DNA of 64,000 nucleotides, from NCBI GenBank assembly GCA_016718205.1, contig JADKEB010000011.1, positions 176,036 to 240,035 on the forward strand. Reading direction: 5' to 3'. Shown one piece after another: positions 8,555 through 17,966 of the stretch; the stretch's first letter is position 1; the number at the start of each line of letters is the position of its first letter. This DNA comes from Saprospiraceae bacterium. GTDB taxonomy: Bacteria > Bacteroidota > Bacteroidia > Chitinophagales > Saprospiraceae. Made by a program: the position numbers and the translations under genes. The notes below the pieces were generated by a model. The model made no database searches and was not told where the DNA came from. It was given only the letters and a program-made list of their open reading frames with translations.

Positions 8555-8595
8555 ATTCGACCACTAAGCCGACGAAGGAGGACTGGTGAGCGATT
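8555..8595 (+). repeat. Dispersed 40-bp repeat, copy 2
   Basis: Begins ATTCGACCACTAAGCCGACG and ends GGACTGGTGAGCGATT, starting 10 bp after copy 1. Nearly identical to copy 3 at 50031. Confidence 0.75.
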
Positions 8596-9090
8596 AGGAC
8601 AAAACTGTGGGTTCATAGGATATGTCGGGCAGGCCTGAAAGGCATAAATAATATCTCTGAAACTTCTCAAATTGGTAGAAAATGAAGGAAGTGGTAAATC
8701 TGACAAAGAAGCATTATTAGTTTCAATTTTTATTAGGCTCCTTGATTAACATGATTGATTCATCATGCAGATAAATGTTTGCAAAATTTTGGAGATGTTT
8801 TGTGGAAATATGTTTGCAAAATTACACTTCTTTATTTAGATGATACATATTCATAAAAAAAAATAGAAAAAAATCATATAAAACATATTAAAATTATAAG
8901 TAATTTGTAAAAACTATTATAATCAGTATCGTAACTAAAATAATAATAAAATCATTGGACTGATATCTCTATGCTTTGTTTCTTTTTTTTGTTGCTCTTA
9001 AAAATATGGCATATAAATTGGTATTTACATACACAGACAAGAGTCTAAACGAATTTTTATTTTTTTATAACCGTCTATTATTTTACACAC

Positions 9091-9759
9091 ATGGCAACGA
9101 GAACTGTACTTGCAGACCATCAAAAGATGTTTACAGAAGGCATTAAAGCAATCTTAAACGAGCTGAAAATAAATTTTTTAAAGATAGTTGGCATAGCATA
9201 CAGTTATGAGGAATTGATTAAGATGACAGAAATGCCTATTGATCTTTTGATCCTCGAGTTGACAATGATTGAAAACAATGGATCTTCTTTTATTTCAGAA
9301 CTTAAAAAGAATCAGCCCAATGTTCGCATCATCATTCTGAGTAATTATGGAGAACCTCATTTAGTCAGGGAGGCATTTATAAACGGAGTAGATGGATATG
9401 TACTAAAGACCAATCATTCACTTGAGTTGGCTCAGTGCATTGATCAGGTTTTGGAGGGCAAAACTTATATGGCAGAAGGCATCAGGTTGGCACCACTGTT
9501 GGATAAAAATAAAAAACATGCCCTTCCTGAAAAAAAGAGAATGATAGAAGACAGATTTTTGCTCAAACAAAAATTGACGTCCAGAGAAAAAGAAATATTA
9601 ACACTAATTGTTCAGTTTAAAAATAATAAAGTCATCGCACAAGAGCTATATATAAGTGATCAGACAGTCTCAGCGCACCGGAAGAGCATCATGAAAAAAC
9701 TTGGTGTCAATAATACGGTGAATCTGATAAAATTTTCGATCGATCATCAATTGGTATAG
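9091..9759 (+). CDS. LuxR/NarL-type regulator with degenerate receiver domain
   Basis: 222 aa. An N-terminal receiver-like domain (about 1-125) is followed by a LuxR HTH (about 160-222: LTSREKEILTLIV..NKVIAQELYISDQTVSAHRKSIMKKLGV). The phospho-acceptor position, normally LLDLxMP, reads LLILELTMI, so it is Glu (E56). The first acidic pair is A8-D9. The switch Ser (S84) and Lys (K106) are kept. A Glu here can mimic the phosphorylated state, so the protein may act without a kinase. No histidine kinase is adjacent. It lies just upstream of the T9SS surface cluster, which it might regulate, though this is inference. Confidence 0.85.
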   Translation: MATRTVLADHQKMFTEGIKAILNELKINFLKIVGIAYSYEELIKMTEMPIDLLILELTMIENNGSSFISELKKNQPNVRIIILSNYGEPHLVREAFINGVDGYVLKTNHSLELAQCIDQVLEGKTYMAEGIRLAPLLDKNKKHALPEKKRMIEDRFLLKQKLTSREKEILTLIVQFKNNKVIAQELYISDQTVSAHRKSIMKKLGVNNTVNLIKFSIDHQLV

Positions 9760-9892
9760 TTTTTGAAAGGTATACAAAGAAACAGTAACATAAGGCATCC
9801 CCTTGCCGCTTTTTTGCAACAGTCATCCCGTCAGTAAGTCTGAGATAATTTTGGAATCATTTTTTGTTTATAATTAAAAATCAAATTATCTC

Positions 9893-12800
9893 ATGAAATC
9901 GGAGAAATTTACATTTACAAAACGCAAAAGTTTTGGTAGGTTTATCAAAATGAGTATGCTGTCAGCCTTGCTGACGATCTGGTACTCTGGGCTTCAGGCT
10001 CAGTGCCCTCTGGCATGTAACAACCTGGTCCAGGTATCCTTGGATGATGACTGTGATGTCACTATCACCTATCAGATGATGCTGGAAGGTGAAATTCCCA
10101 CTTGTAGCCCTGGGGCTACTGTCGAAATACTCGGTGTCAATGGTCAGATTTTGTCTACATCACCCAGAGTGACAAGGGCCAACATTGGCCAGACACTTAC
10201 AGTAAGGATCCGCTACGGAGCCAACTCGTGCTGGGGAAAAATCAAAATAGAGGATAAATTACCTCCTGTGATTGATTGTCCTCCGGTTGATACTTTAGGG
10301 TGCTATGACGAGAGGGTCATTTTGAAACCTGTTGCAGTAGATAACTGTCGCAATCCATTACCTGAAAATATGGTATCTATTTTGTCAGACAGTACAATAA
10401 CAGATCTACCTTGTGCGTCTTACTACAGGGCAATCAGACATATCAGATACCAGGCCAGAGATTCTGTGGGAAACCTTTCTGAAATATGCAGAAGAACGGT
10501 GTACTATAGGAGGATAACTCTTGATAGTATCAATTGTCCATTAAACTTTGATGGGACTCCAGGGAATTTTAATCATTTATCTTGTATAGGTAGGTTTACT
10601 GATCCTTTTAGAAATATGATTTTTTACAATAAGCTTCCAAATGGCCATCCAAGCCCGGATTCCATCAGTGGCAGGCCAGGAACCGGTTATCCATATACTG
10701 GAACAAATCCACGTGATTCATCCAGATGGGTGAGAAATTCCAATGGACTATGCAAAATAAATGTGGCTTATTCTGACACAAAACTGGATATTTGTCCACA
10801 GAGTTACAAACTATTGAGAGTATGGTCAATATTAGATTGGTGCACAGGAACTATTAAAACGTGCAACCAAATCATTAAAGTTTTGGATAATGAAGGTCCT
10901 GTAGTAGTTGAACATACTCCTAGAGTACCATCACCGATTTGTAGTTCCTTAGCTACTGATGTTATAACTGTAGATCCTTATACTTGCACGGCTGAATGGA
11001 TCGTTGATTTGAATAAGTGGATAAGAGTCATTTCAGATTGTGATCCTAATGTTACTTTTTATGTGAAATTTAAAAAGTCACCTAATTTAAACGATCCGGC
11101 TATATGTAATCAAGACCCTTTTCCTGATATTCCTTTTATAAGTGCAGATGAATCAACAAAAATATTAGGTACTCCTGGTGTTATCTCAGGTGCAAACAAA
11201 TATAGAATTGAAGGACTACCTTTGGGCAGAACTTGGGTTAGATTTTATTTAAAGGATGCTTGTGGAAATGAAACATTTACAACCACTGAAATCGATGTAA
11301 TTGATAAAACCCCTCCTGTACCTGTATGTGATGAATTTACAGTGGTTACATTGACCAACAATGGAGAAGCGATCATTTTTGCTGAAACATTTGATGACGG
11401 CTCACATGACAACTGTACTGATGTCATCTATCATGTCAAAAGAGATGGCTCTTGCGCTGGTACTACGCCACCATACACTGTACCTACAGGTTTTACTGAC
11501 CCAGGCAGTGATGGTTTTGGTGACTTTGTAAGATTCTGTTGTAATGATGTAGGCCGTCAAGTCATGGTACAGCTGAGAGTCACAGACCGGTTTGGCAATG
11601 TCAATACTTGTATGGTCAATGTAACCACTCAAGACAAAGTACCACCATTTATCAAGTGTCCTGCTGATAAAACCATCGACTGCGGAGCAGATACTTCATT
11701 GCTAGTTTCTGAAAGACCGGTGTTTTCAGCTACACCACTATCGACACCATATTATACTGATAATTGTCCAAATCCTACCTGGTCTTACAGCACCTCCGGC
11801 AAACTGGATAACTGCGGTCAGGGTGTACTTACAAAGACATTTACAGTAAGAGATGGAGGAGGAAGGACTCATTCATGCACTCAGACTATCACAGTAAGAA
11901 ATATGACGCCTTATAATGGACCTGTATTGATCGGTGGTGGACCTGTGTGGAAAAATCTGGAAGACAGATCTCTTTCACTTAAAGATTGCAAAAATTCTGA
12001 AACTGACCCATCAAAAACAGGTACTCCAGACTTAGGCAACAGACAGTGCAGTCAGGTGGCATATACTTACGAAGATCAGGTATTTCCGTTTGTAGATGGT
12101 GTTTGCTACAAAATACTCAGAAAATGGACAGTGATCGATTGGTGTAAATTTCATCCAAATCTTAAACCAGATGGAAGTGAATATCCAAGAATTCCTACTC
12201 CTCAAGTAAATTCATGGACTTATACTCAAGTCATCAAGGTATCGGATACAGCAAAGCCAAAGATGGCCAATCCATTGCCAAAACTGGAGCCTTATACCAG
12301 AAATGACTGTACACGATATGATACCATAGTCAATTCTGCTACTGACTGTAGTAAAGATTTAAAGTGGTCATATACAGTCAGAAGAGAAAATTCCACAGGA
12401 ACTGTATATAAAACAGGAACTAATAATGATGCATCAGGAATATTCCCTGTAGGTAATTACCATATATCATGGACTGTAGAAGATTATTGTGGCAACGATA
12501 CTACCAGCGCATACACCTTTATGGTTCCTGACAACAAAAAGCCTACACCATACTGCTTGTCACAGCTTACGACTGTCGTTATGCCTTCATCCGGTGACAT
12601 AGAAATCTGGGCTAAGGACTTTGACAGGGGTTCATTTGACAATTGTCCTGTGACAGGTTGTGGTTTGAAGTTTACTTTCAATGGTTTCGTGCCAGGCTCA
12701 GCACCTACTTCAAATCAAACATGGTTAGATTCAACCTGTTCATCTGCTATACGATTCAGATGTTCCGATTTTCCAGCAGGAAAAGACACCATCCATCGTA

Positions 12801-14140
12801 CGCTGAAAATGTACGTGTGGGATGAGGCAAACAACTTTGATTTCTGTGATGTGACCTTAATCCTGCAGAAAAACTCAGCATGTGCAGGATCAGCACCTGG
12901 TAGAATTGCCGGTGATATCAGTACTGACAAGAATGAAATGATCAAAGATGTCAACGTCACACTGCGCCATCTGGAAAGTCAGGAGACTACTTCCATAGTG
13001 ACCGACCAAACGGGTAGGTTTGAGTTCGGAGATATGAAAACTGGAAAAGGATATAATATCATACCTGAGAAAAATGACGATCATCTCAATGGAGTATCCA
13101 CCCTTGACCTGGTCATGATGCAAAGACATATACTTGATATTGAAAAGTTAAATTCACCTTACAAGTATATTGCAGCGGATGTAAACAGAGATAATAAGAT
13201 CACTGCAGGTGACTTGGTAGAGTTAAGAAAACTGATTCTGGGTATATATGCTTCATTGCCAAATAGCACATCATGGAGATTTATAGACAAATCATCCCAG
13301 ATCACTGATCCTAACAATCCGTGGAATATCAATGAGTATATCACGCTACCAAGTATGAGTTCATCTTCATTGGACAATCACTTCATGGGTATCAAAACTG
13401 GTGATATCAATGGTTCTGTAGTTGTCAATGCCAATGGTACAAAAACTGAAAACAGAAACAAAGCACTGACACTCCAGGTGGATAACAAAGAATTTATGCC
13501 TGGTCAAAAGGTACGAGTTGATTTCACCTCTGACAACTTTACCAATATCACCGGAGCCCAGTGGACGCTTAACTTTGATGCATCAGCACTTGAATATGCA
13601 GATTTGATTTCAGGTGCCATGGTCATGGGTAATGAAAATATCAATACTCTGGCAGCTCATGATGGAAAGATTGCTTTCAGTTGGAATGATTTCAATGGCA
13701 TGACAGTATCAGATGATAAGGTTCTCTTTAGCATAGAGTTCAGAGCAACTACGAATAACACAATTAATAAAACTGTTTCAATGTCATCTGATATCACTAA
13801 AGCCGAAGCTTACACAACTGAACTTGGTGAAGCAAAGATGAATCTGAATATCCGATCAGCTAAGGCCGAAGATAAGATTTTCACATTGGGACAAAATAAT
13901 CCGAATCCATTCACAACCAATACAACCATCAGCTTCAATCTTCCTGAAGCAGGTCATGCAACACTTACTATCTACGATATCACAGGTAAAGTGTTGAAGT
14001 CCTACTCCAAAGAGTACGTAAAAGGCAGAAATGAAGTCATCATCAATTCCGACGAAATAAATGCCCAGGGAGTGATGTTCTACGAGCTGGAAAGTAATGG
14101 TGTGAAAGCAACCAAAAAAATGATTTATCTGAGTAAGTAG
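9893..14140 (+). CDS. Large secreted surface protein with dockerin, cohesin-like and T9SS type A domains
   Basis: 1415 aa. An N-terminal signal peptide (about 18-37, MLSALLTIWYSGLQAQ) is followed by a long Cys-rich region of HYR/Ig-like repeats. Repeat junctions are marked by DKLPPVIDCP, DKTPPVPVCDEF, DKVPPFIKCPADKTIDCG and DNKKPTPYC. A carboxypeptidase-regulatory-like segment follows (about 1005-1060, GRIAGDIST), then a two-part dockerin type I region (about 1066-1118, NGVSTLDLVMMQRHIL and DVNRDNKITAGDLVELRKLIL). A cohesin-like domain (about 1190-1300) and a type A sorting domain (about 1332-1415, NPNPFTTNTTISF..GKVLKSY) complete it. Predicted to be exported by T9SS and displayed or released. 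Any enzymatic function is unknown. Its dockerin is a candidate ligand for the cohesins of the next gene. Confidence 0.88.
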   Translation: MKSEKFTFTKRKSFGRFIKMSMLSALLTIWYSGLQAQCPLACNNLVQVSLDDDCDVTITYQMMLEGEIPTCSPGATVEILGVNGQILSTSPRVTRANIGQTLTVRIRYGANSCWGKIKIEDKLPPVIDCPPVDTLGCYDERVILKPVAVDNCRNPLPENMVSILSDSTITDLPCASYYRAIRHIRYQARDSVGNLSEICRRTVYYRRITLDSINCPLNFDGTPGNFNHLSCIGRFTDPFRNMIFYNKLPNGHPSPDSISGRPGTGYPYTGTNPRDSSRWVRNSNGLCKINVAYSDTKLDICPQSYKLLRVWSILDWCTGTIKTCNQIIKVLDNEGPVVVEHTPRVPSPICSSLATDVITVDPYTCTAEWIVDLNKWIRVISDCDPNVTFYVKFKKSPNLNDPAICNQDPFPDIPFISADESTKILGTPGVISGANKYRIEGLPLGRTWVRFYLKDACGNETFTTTEIDVIDKTPPVPVCDEFTVVTLTNNGEAIIFAETFDDGSHDNCTDVIYHVKRDGSCAGTTPPYTVPTGFTDPGSDGFGDFVRFCCNDVGRQVMVQLRVTDRFGNVNTCMVNVTTQDKVPPFIKCPADKTIDCGADTSLLVSERPVFSATPLSTPYYTDNCPNPTWSYSTSGKLDNCGQGVLTKTFTVRDGGGRTHSCTQTITVRNMTPYNGPVLIGGGPVWKNLEDRSLSLKDCKNSETDPSKTGTPDLGNRQCSQVAYTYEDQVFPFVDGVCYKILRKWTVIDWCKFHPNLKPDGSEYPRIPTPQVNSWTYTQVIKVSDTAKPKMANPLPKLEPYTRNDCTRYDTIVNSATDCSKDLKWSYTVRRENSTGTVYKTGTNNDASGIFPVGNYHISWTVEDYCGNDTTSAYTFMVPDNKKPTPYCLSQLTTVVMPSSGDIEIWAKDFDRGSFDNCPVTGCGLKFTFNGFVPGSAPTSNQTWLDSTCSSAIRFRCSDFPAGKDTIHRTLKMYVWDEANNFDFCDVTLILQKNSACAGSAPGRIAGDISTDKNEMIKDVNVTLRHLESQETTSIVTDQTGRFEFGDMKTGKGYNIIPEKNDDHLNGVSTLDLVMMQRHILDIEKLNSPYKYIAADVNRDNKITAGDLVELRKLILGIYASLPNSTSWRFIDKSSQITDPNNPWNINEYITLPSMSSSSLDNHFMGIKTGDINGSVVVNANGTKTENRNKALTLQVDNKEFMPGQKVRVDFTSDNFTNITGAQWTLNFDASALEYADLISGAMVMGNENINTLAAHDGKIAFSWNDFNGMTVSDDKVLFSIEFRATTNNTINKTVSMSSDITKAEAYTTELGEAKMNLNIRSAKAEDKIFTLGQNNPNPFTTNTTISFNLPEAGHATLTIYDITGKVLKSYSKEYVKGRNEVIINSDEINAQGVMFYELESNGVKATKKMIYLSK

Positions 14141-14172
14141 ATTTAAAATTGTTGAACAAAAATATTCAAAAG

Positions 14173-14207
14173 AGTCTGACTGCCGATCCAGGTAGTCAGG
14201 CTTTTTT
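14173..14207 (+). terminator. Intrinsic terminator after the dockerin protein
   Basis: AGTCTGACTGCC - loop - GGTAGTCAGGCT followed by TTTTTT, 32 bp beyond the stop codon. It separates this gene from the cohesin gene, which has its own possible -7 box (TAATTTTG, 14484-14491). Confidence 0.85.
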
Positions 14208-14525
14208 ATTTATTTTTAAAACTTTTCAAACATCTTTTTGTTAAAAATCCGACAGTTTCCCACCTTTTGAGCCGATATTCAATTTTTTGGCTTGCTTTTT
14301 GTAATACATCTATGTGATATTTACAGTCTGATGAGGTAAAATTTTCAAAAATTGTGATTTTGATACATTGAAAATGTGCGCTTTAAAAATCCAATTTTTG
14401 TAATCTATTTTACTTTTTGTTTAGATAATTAGTAAGATTTGGGCGTTTAATAAATACCATATCAAAAAATATAAATTATTGCTTAATTTTGCATCAAGTT
14501 TTTTTAAAATCAAATCATTCCGATT

Positions 14526-15482
14526 ATGAGGAAAATTTTGTTAGTTTCAGTTACTTTAGTTTTATTGGGGATCAGCTCAGCTTACTCTCAGCTTTCTATC
14601 AATATTTCATCGGTAGAAGTGGAGCAAAATGCCACAGCCACTGTTGATGTCACAGTCAATAATTTTACTGACTTGGTTACGTTGGCATATTCCATCAACT
14701 ATGACACCACAAAACTTGAGTTTGTCAATTTTTCCAATATTACAAATTCATTGACTGGTTTTAGTGTTGCCAACCTTACTGGACCTGGTGGTGGAGCGGC
14801 TGTAAAGAAAGGTCAAATCACCTTTCTTTGGGATGATAGTTCTTTGGCAGGTAAGACTGTGGCAGCGAATGCCAGATTATATTCTATCAATTTTAAGGCC
14901 ATTGGTGCAAAAGGTACTTCCTCAGAAGTTTTTGTGACTTCTACACCAAGAAAAGAAAATTATGTATTAAAAAATCTTACCGAATTCAATTCAATAAGTA
15001 ATGTGAAAGGTAAAGTTACCATAAAATCTGACGGGGGTGGCCCTGTGGATGATTGTGTAAGCCCTACCTGTACCAATGCCAATAGTCTTACCTTCATAGG
15101 AGGCACAGTATCCGGAGAAAAGGACAAGACCGTATGTGTGCCTATCACTGTTAAGAACTTCACAAAAATCGAAGGTGGGCAAGGAAGAATCACATGGAAT
15201 ACAGCACTTCTTCAGTTTACAGAAATTAAAGTCCCAACTACTGGTGGATTACCTAATTTTACAGTTGAAAATTTCAATACTGCAGTACCGGGGAGGGTAA
15301 CTGTCGTCTGGTCAAGCGGTGTTCCTGTGACACTGAATGAAAATACAGTAATTTTTGAATTGTGTTACAAAATAGTAGGCTCTTCAGGTCAGACTGCTTG
15401 TATCGATGTGAGGGGCAACCCTGATTTTCCTGAATGGACAAATGATAAAGGAGAAAAAGTGCCATTGTGTTCGGTAAAGTAA
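14526..15482 (+). CDS. Cohesin-domain surface protein, N-terminal part (frameshifted from next ORF)
   Basis: 318 aa. Signal peptide (MRKILLVSVTLVLLGISSAYSQ) and two cohesin-like beta-sandwich domains. The first is about 22-150 (INISSVEVEQNATATVDVTVNNF, WDDSSL), the second about 190-310 (GGTVSGEKDKTVCVPITVKNF). The frame ends 15 bp into the next ORF, which carries a third cohesin domain with no signal peptide. Adding one A in the AAAAA run at 15454-15458 restores a continuous reading (GEKSAIVFGKVNIT). The original product is therefore probably one protein of about 1134 aa spanning 14526-17929. Cohesins bind dockerins, and the upstream gene has one. Confidence 0.82.
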   Translation: MRKILLVSVTLVLLGISSAYSQLSINISSVEVEQNATATVDVTVNNFTDLVTLAYSINYDTTKLEFVNFSNITNSLTGFSVANLTGPGGGAAVKKGQITFLWDDSSLAGKTVAANARLYSINFKAIGAKGTSSEVFVTSTPRKENYVLKNLTEFNSISNVKGKVTIKSDGGGPVDDCVSPTCTNANSLTFIGGTVSGEKDKTVCVPITVKNFTKIEGGQGRITWNTALLQFTEIKVPTTGGLPNFTVENFNTAVPGRVTVVWSSGVPVTLNENTVIFELCYKIVGSSGQTACIDVRGNPDFPEWTNDKGEKVPLCSVK

Positions 15483-17929
15483 ACATTACATCAGTACCTC
15501 CTCCCGGCGCAACCGTCTTCCGGGTAGGCACAATCAATGGACAGGCCAATGAAACAGTTTGTGTAGACGTAGCAGTGGAGAAATTTACAAAAGTAACCGG
15601 TGCTACAGTAAAATTTGGATGGAATGCTGATCAGTTGGAGTTTGTAAGGACAGATAATTATGATCTTGAGATGCTGACTTCAGGAAATTTTAATAATACA
15701 ACCAATAGCCTCACCATGCAATGGCTGGGGTCAGGAAACGCTTTTACAAAAGCTGATGGACACAAGATATTCAGGATTTGCTTCAAAATAAAGCAGTGCG
15801 TAGCTTCTGCATCAGTAAATATTACGGCTACACCTGATGTGGTCGGGGAGGGAAATGTGCAACTCGTCAGTCAGGGTGTAGGTGGTTCGGTAACTTGTAC
15901 TACTCAGGCAGGTTGTAACGCTACATGTACTCTGGGCACCATCACCAATGTAAGCTGTAATGGGGCAACAGACGGGGCAGTCGCCTTATCTGTGACAGGG
16001 TCTACTACAGGTCATAATATAGTTTGGAAAAATGCATCAGGCACAGTGGTGAAAGCTTCAGCACCGGTTGCTTCAGGTACCAATCTTTCTGCTGTAGGCG
16101 CAGGAGTATATACGTATGAAGTAACTTTCAATAATACTATGTGCTGTACAGGAAATGCCACTGTAAATCAACCTGCTGTCATCACCATACCTACAGCAAA
16201 TGTGATCAAAAATGCACAGTGCGACGATAAAGGGGCGATAGACCTGAAAGGAGTTACAGGAGGCAATGGCGGTTTTATATATGCATGGAGCCCTGATCAG
16301 GGAAATATTGCAAATCCAGTAAATCTTAATCCCGGAACTTATTTAGTGACGGTGACTGATTCAAAAGGATGTAAAGCTACAAATACTTTCAATATAGTAA
16401 ATGTGCCATCACAGATAGTGATACCCAATGCAGGTGTTGTTACCAATGAAGGATGCGGTCTTAAAGGATCTATCAACATTACTTCTACATCAGGTGGAAG
16501 CGGAACCTTAAAATACACCTGGAATCCTGTACTTACCAATACAGGTAATCCTACCAATCTCAATGAAGGAACTTATAGTGTTACAGTATCAGACGCTAAA
16601 AACTGTACCGCAACTGCTACATTTACCGTATCAAAAAATGTCAGTGAGCTGAATGTGACTTCAACAGTAAAAAATATAAAATGTAAAGGTGGGTCAGATG
16701 GTGAAATTCAAATCAACATTGCAGGAGGTTGCCCTACTATCACATATAGCTGGACAGGCGGACTTACAGGAGCTAATCCTAAAAACCTGAAAGCCGGAAC
16801 ATATACAGTAACGGTGGGAGATGGTGCCCAAAGCAAAACACATACAGTAACAGTGACTGAGCCAAGCGAAGTAGCAGTAGCCCTCACAGGTACGGTAGAT
16901 GCATCTACAGCCACTGCTGCAGATGGAAAAATAACACTCGCAATAAGCGGTGGTACATCACCTTATAAAGCAATATGGTCAGGGCCAATTACTATTCCTG
17001 ATGGAAATTCTACAGGAACACTGGAAGCTTCCAGCCTTAAGGTAGGAGCCTACAATGTGACAGTAACAGATGCCAATGGCTGTACAGCCGCACGTACCGG
17101 AATCAATATAGCAATAAAATCTGCGGAAGTTATTGCTCCCAAAATTGGGTCTGCATCTGTTTCATCATTATTTTCAGGATTTGGAGTAGCATGTTTTGGC
17201 GATGCCAACGGTGAGATTACAGCAAAGCTTTCTGAAGGCACATTCCCGATCACTGCATTATTAAAATTGGGGTCTAGTATTGAAAGAAATATCCAGGTTA
17301 CAGGTGTTGATTTCAAATTTACAGGTTTGGCATCTGGTACTTATACTATTGAATTATCTAATAGTAAAGGAACAATTACATCCAGTCCGATAGTAATCAC
17401 TCAACCGACAAAACTTGCAGCAGTAGAAAAAATGGATTGTACTGAAAAAGGAAAGAGTACCGGAAAAATAGAAATTGTGATGAATAGTACCGGTGCCGGA
17501 AATTATGCATTTGTTTGGGATGGAATTAATGACACCGACAATGTCGCTGAAAACCTGGCTCAGGGATTTTATAATGTCAGGATCACAGATGCCAATAAGT
17601 GTCAATTGCGCCTTACAAATATTCAGGTAGTAGATTGTGGCAATCCTGGTAATTGTTTTATAGCTTCAACAATCATGACACCAAATGGTGATAGGAAAAA
17701 TGATTTGTTTGAAATAAATTGTATGGACCAATATAATGGAGATCTTACCATCTTTGACCGATGGGGCAAACAAGTGTATTTTGAGACAAATTACAAAAAC
17801 ACCTGGCAAGGTACGAATGCTTCAAATTCACCATTGCCGGAAGGTTCATATATTTGGGTTTTGAATGTTACTCTCGGACAAGGATTGAGAGAAGTACATA
17901 AAGGCACTGTTACCATTCTGAAAAACTAA
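15467..17929 (+). CDS. Cohesin/SprB-repeat surface protein with T9SS type B sorting domain (C-terminal part)
   Basis: 820 aa as an isolated frame starting at a GTG, probably the continuation of the preceding ORF. It has a cohesin-like domain (about 15-140, GTINGQANETVCVDVAVEKF), then SprB/PKD-like repeats with the motif GTYxVTVTDxxGC (about 150-700). The C-terminal domain is of the gliding-motility-associated type B (CHU_C) kind (about 725-820, MTPNGDRKNDLFEI, LTIFDRWGKQVYF, LPEGSYIWVL). The type B domain and the adjacent PorP/SprF gene resemble the SprB-SprF arrangement. The product is predicted to be anchored at the cell surface through T9SS, offering cohesins outward. Confidence 0.85.
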   Translation: MFGKVNITSVPPPGATVFRVGTINGQANETVCVDVAVEKFTKVTGATVKFGWNADQLEFVRTDNYDLEMLTSGNFNNTTNSLTMQWLGSGNAFTKADGHKIFRICFKIKQCVASASVNITATPDVVGEGNVQLVSQGVGGSVTCTTQAGCNATCTLGTITNVSCNGATDGAVALSVTGSTTGHNIVWKNASGTVVKASAPVASGTNLSAVGAGVYTYEVTFNNTMCCTGNATVNQPAVITIPTANVIKNAQCDDKGAIDLKGVTGGNGGFIYAWSPDQGNIANPVNLNPGTYLVTVTDSKGCKATNTFNIVNVPSQIVIPNAGVVTNEGCGLKGSINITSTSGGSGTLKYTWNPVLTNTGNPTNLNEGTYSVTVSDAKNCTATATFTVSKNVSELNVTSTVKNIKCKGGSDGEIQINIAGGCPTITYSWTGGLTGANPKNLKAGTYTVTVGDGAQSKTHTVTVTEPSEVAVALTGTVDASTATAADGKITLAISGGTSPYKAIWSGPITIPDGNSTGTLEASSLKVGAYNVTVTDANGCTAARTGINIAIKSAEVIAPKIGSASVSSLFSGFGVACFGDANGEITAKLSEGTFPITALLKLGSSIERNIQVTGVDFKFTGLASGTYTIELSNSKGTITSSPIVITQPTKLAAVEKMDCTEKGKSTGKIEIVMNSTGAGNYAFVWDGINDTDNVAENLAQGFYNVRITDANKCQLRLTNIQVVDCGNPGNCFIASTIMTPNGDRKNDLFEINCMDQYNGDLTIFDRWGKQVYFETNYKNTWQGTNASNSPLPEGSYIWVLNVTLGQGLREVHKGTVTILKN

Positions 17930-17966
17930 AAAAATATATAAATTATCGAATTTAATAGAAAAGATA

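Larger units (their letters stand above)
8491..9090. other. Intergenic region with two copies of a dispersed repeat
   Basis: No credible gene. The left part carries two head-to-tail copies of a 40-bp repeat. The right part is very AT-rich and should contain the promoter of the LuxR-type regulator. A short minus-strand ORF (8494-8706) lies mostly on the repeats and has no family features. Confidence 0.6.

Noticed and set aside
8494..8706. 70-codon minus-strand ORF
   Set aside because: Runs through two copies of the dispersed repeat, so it is an accident of repeat sequence.
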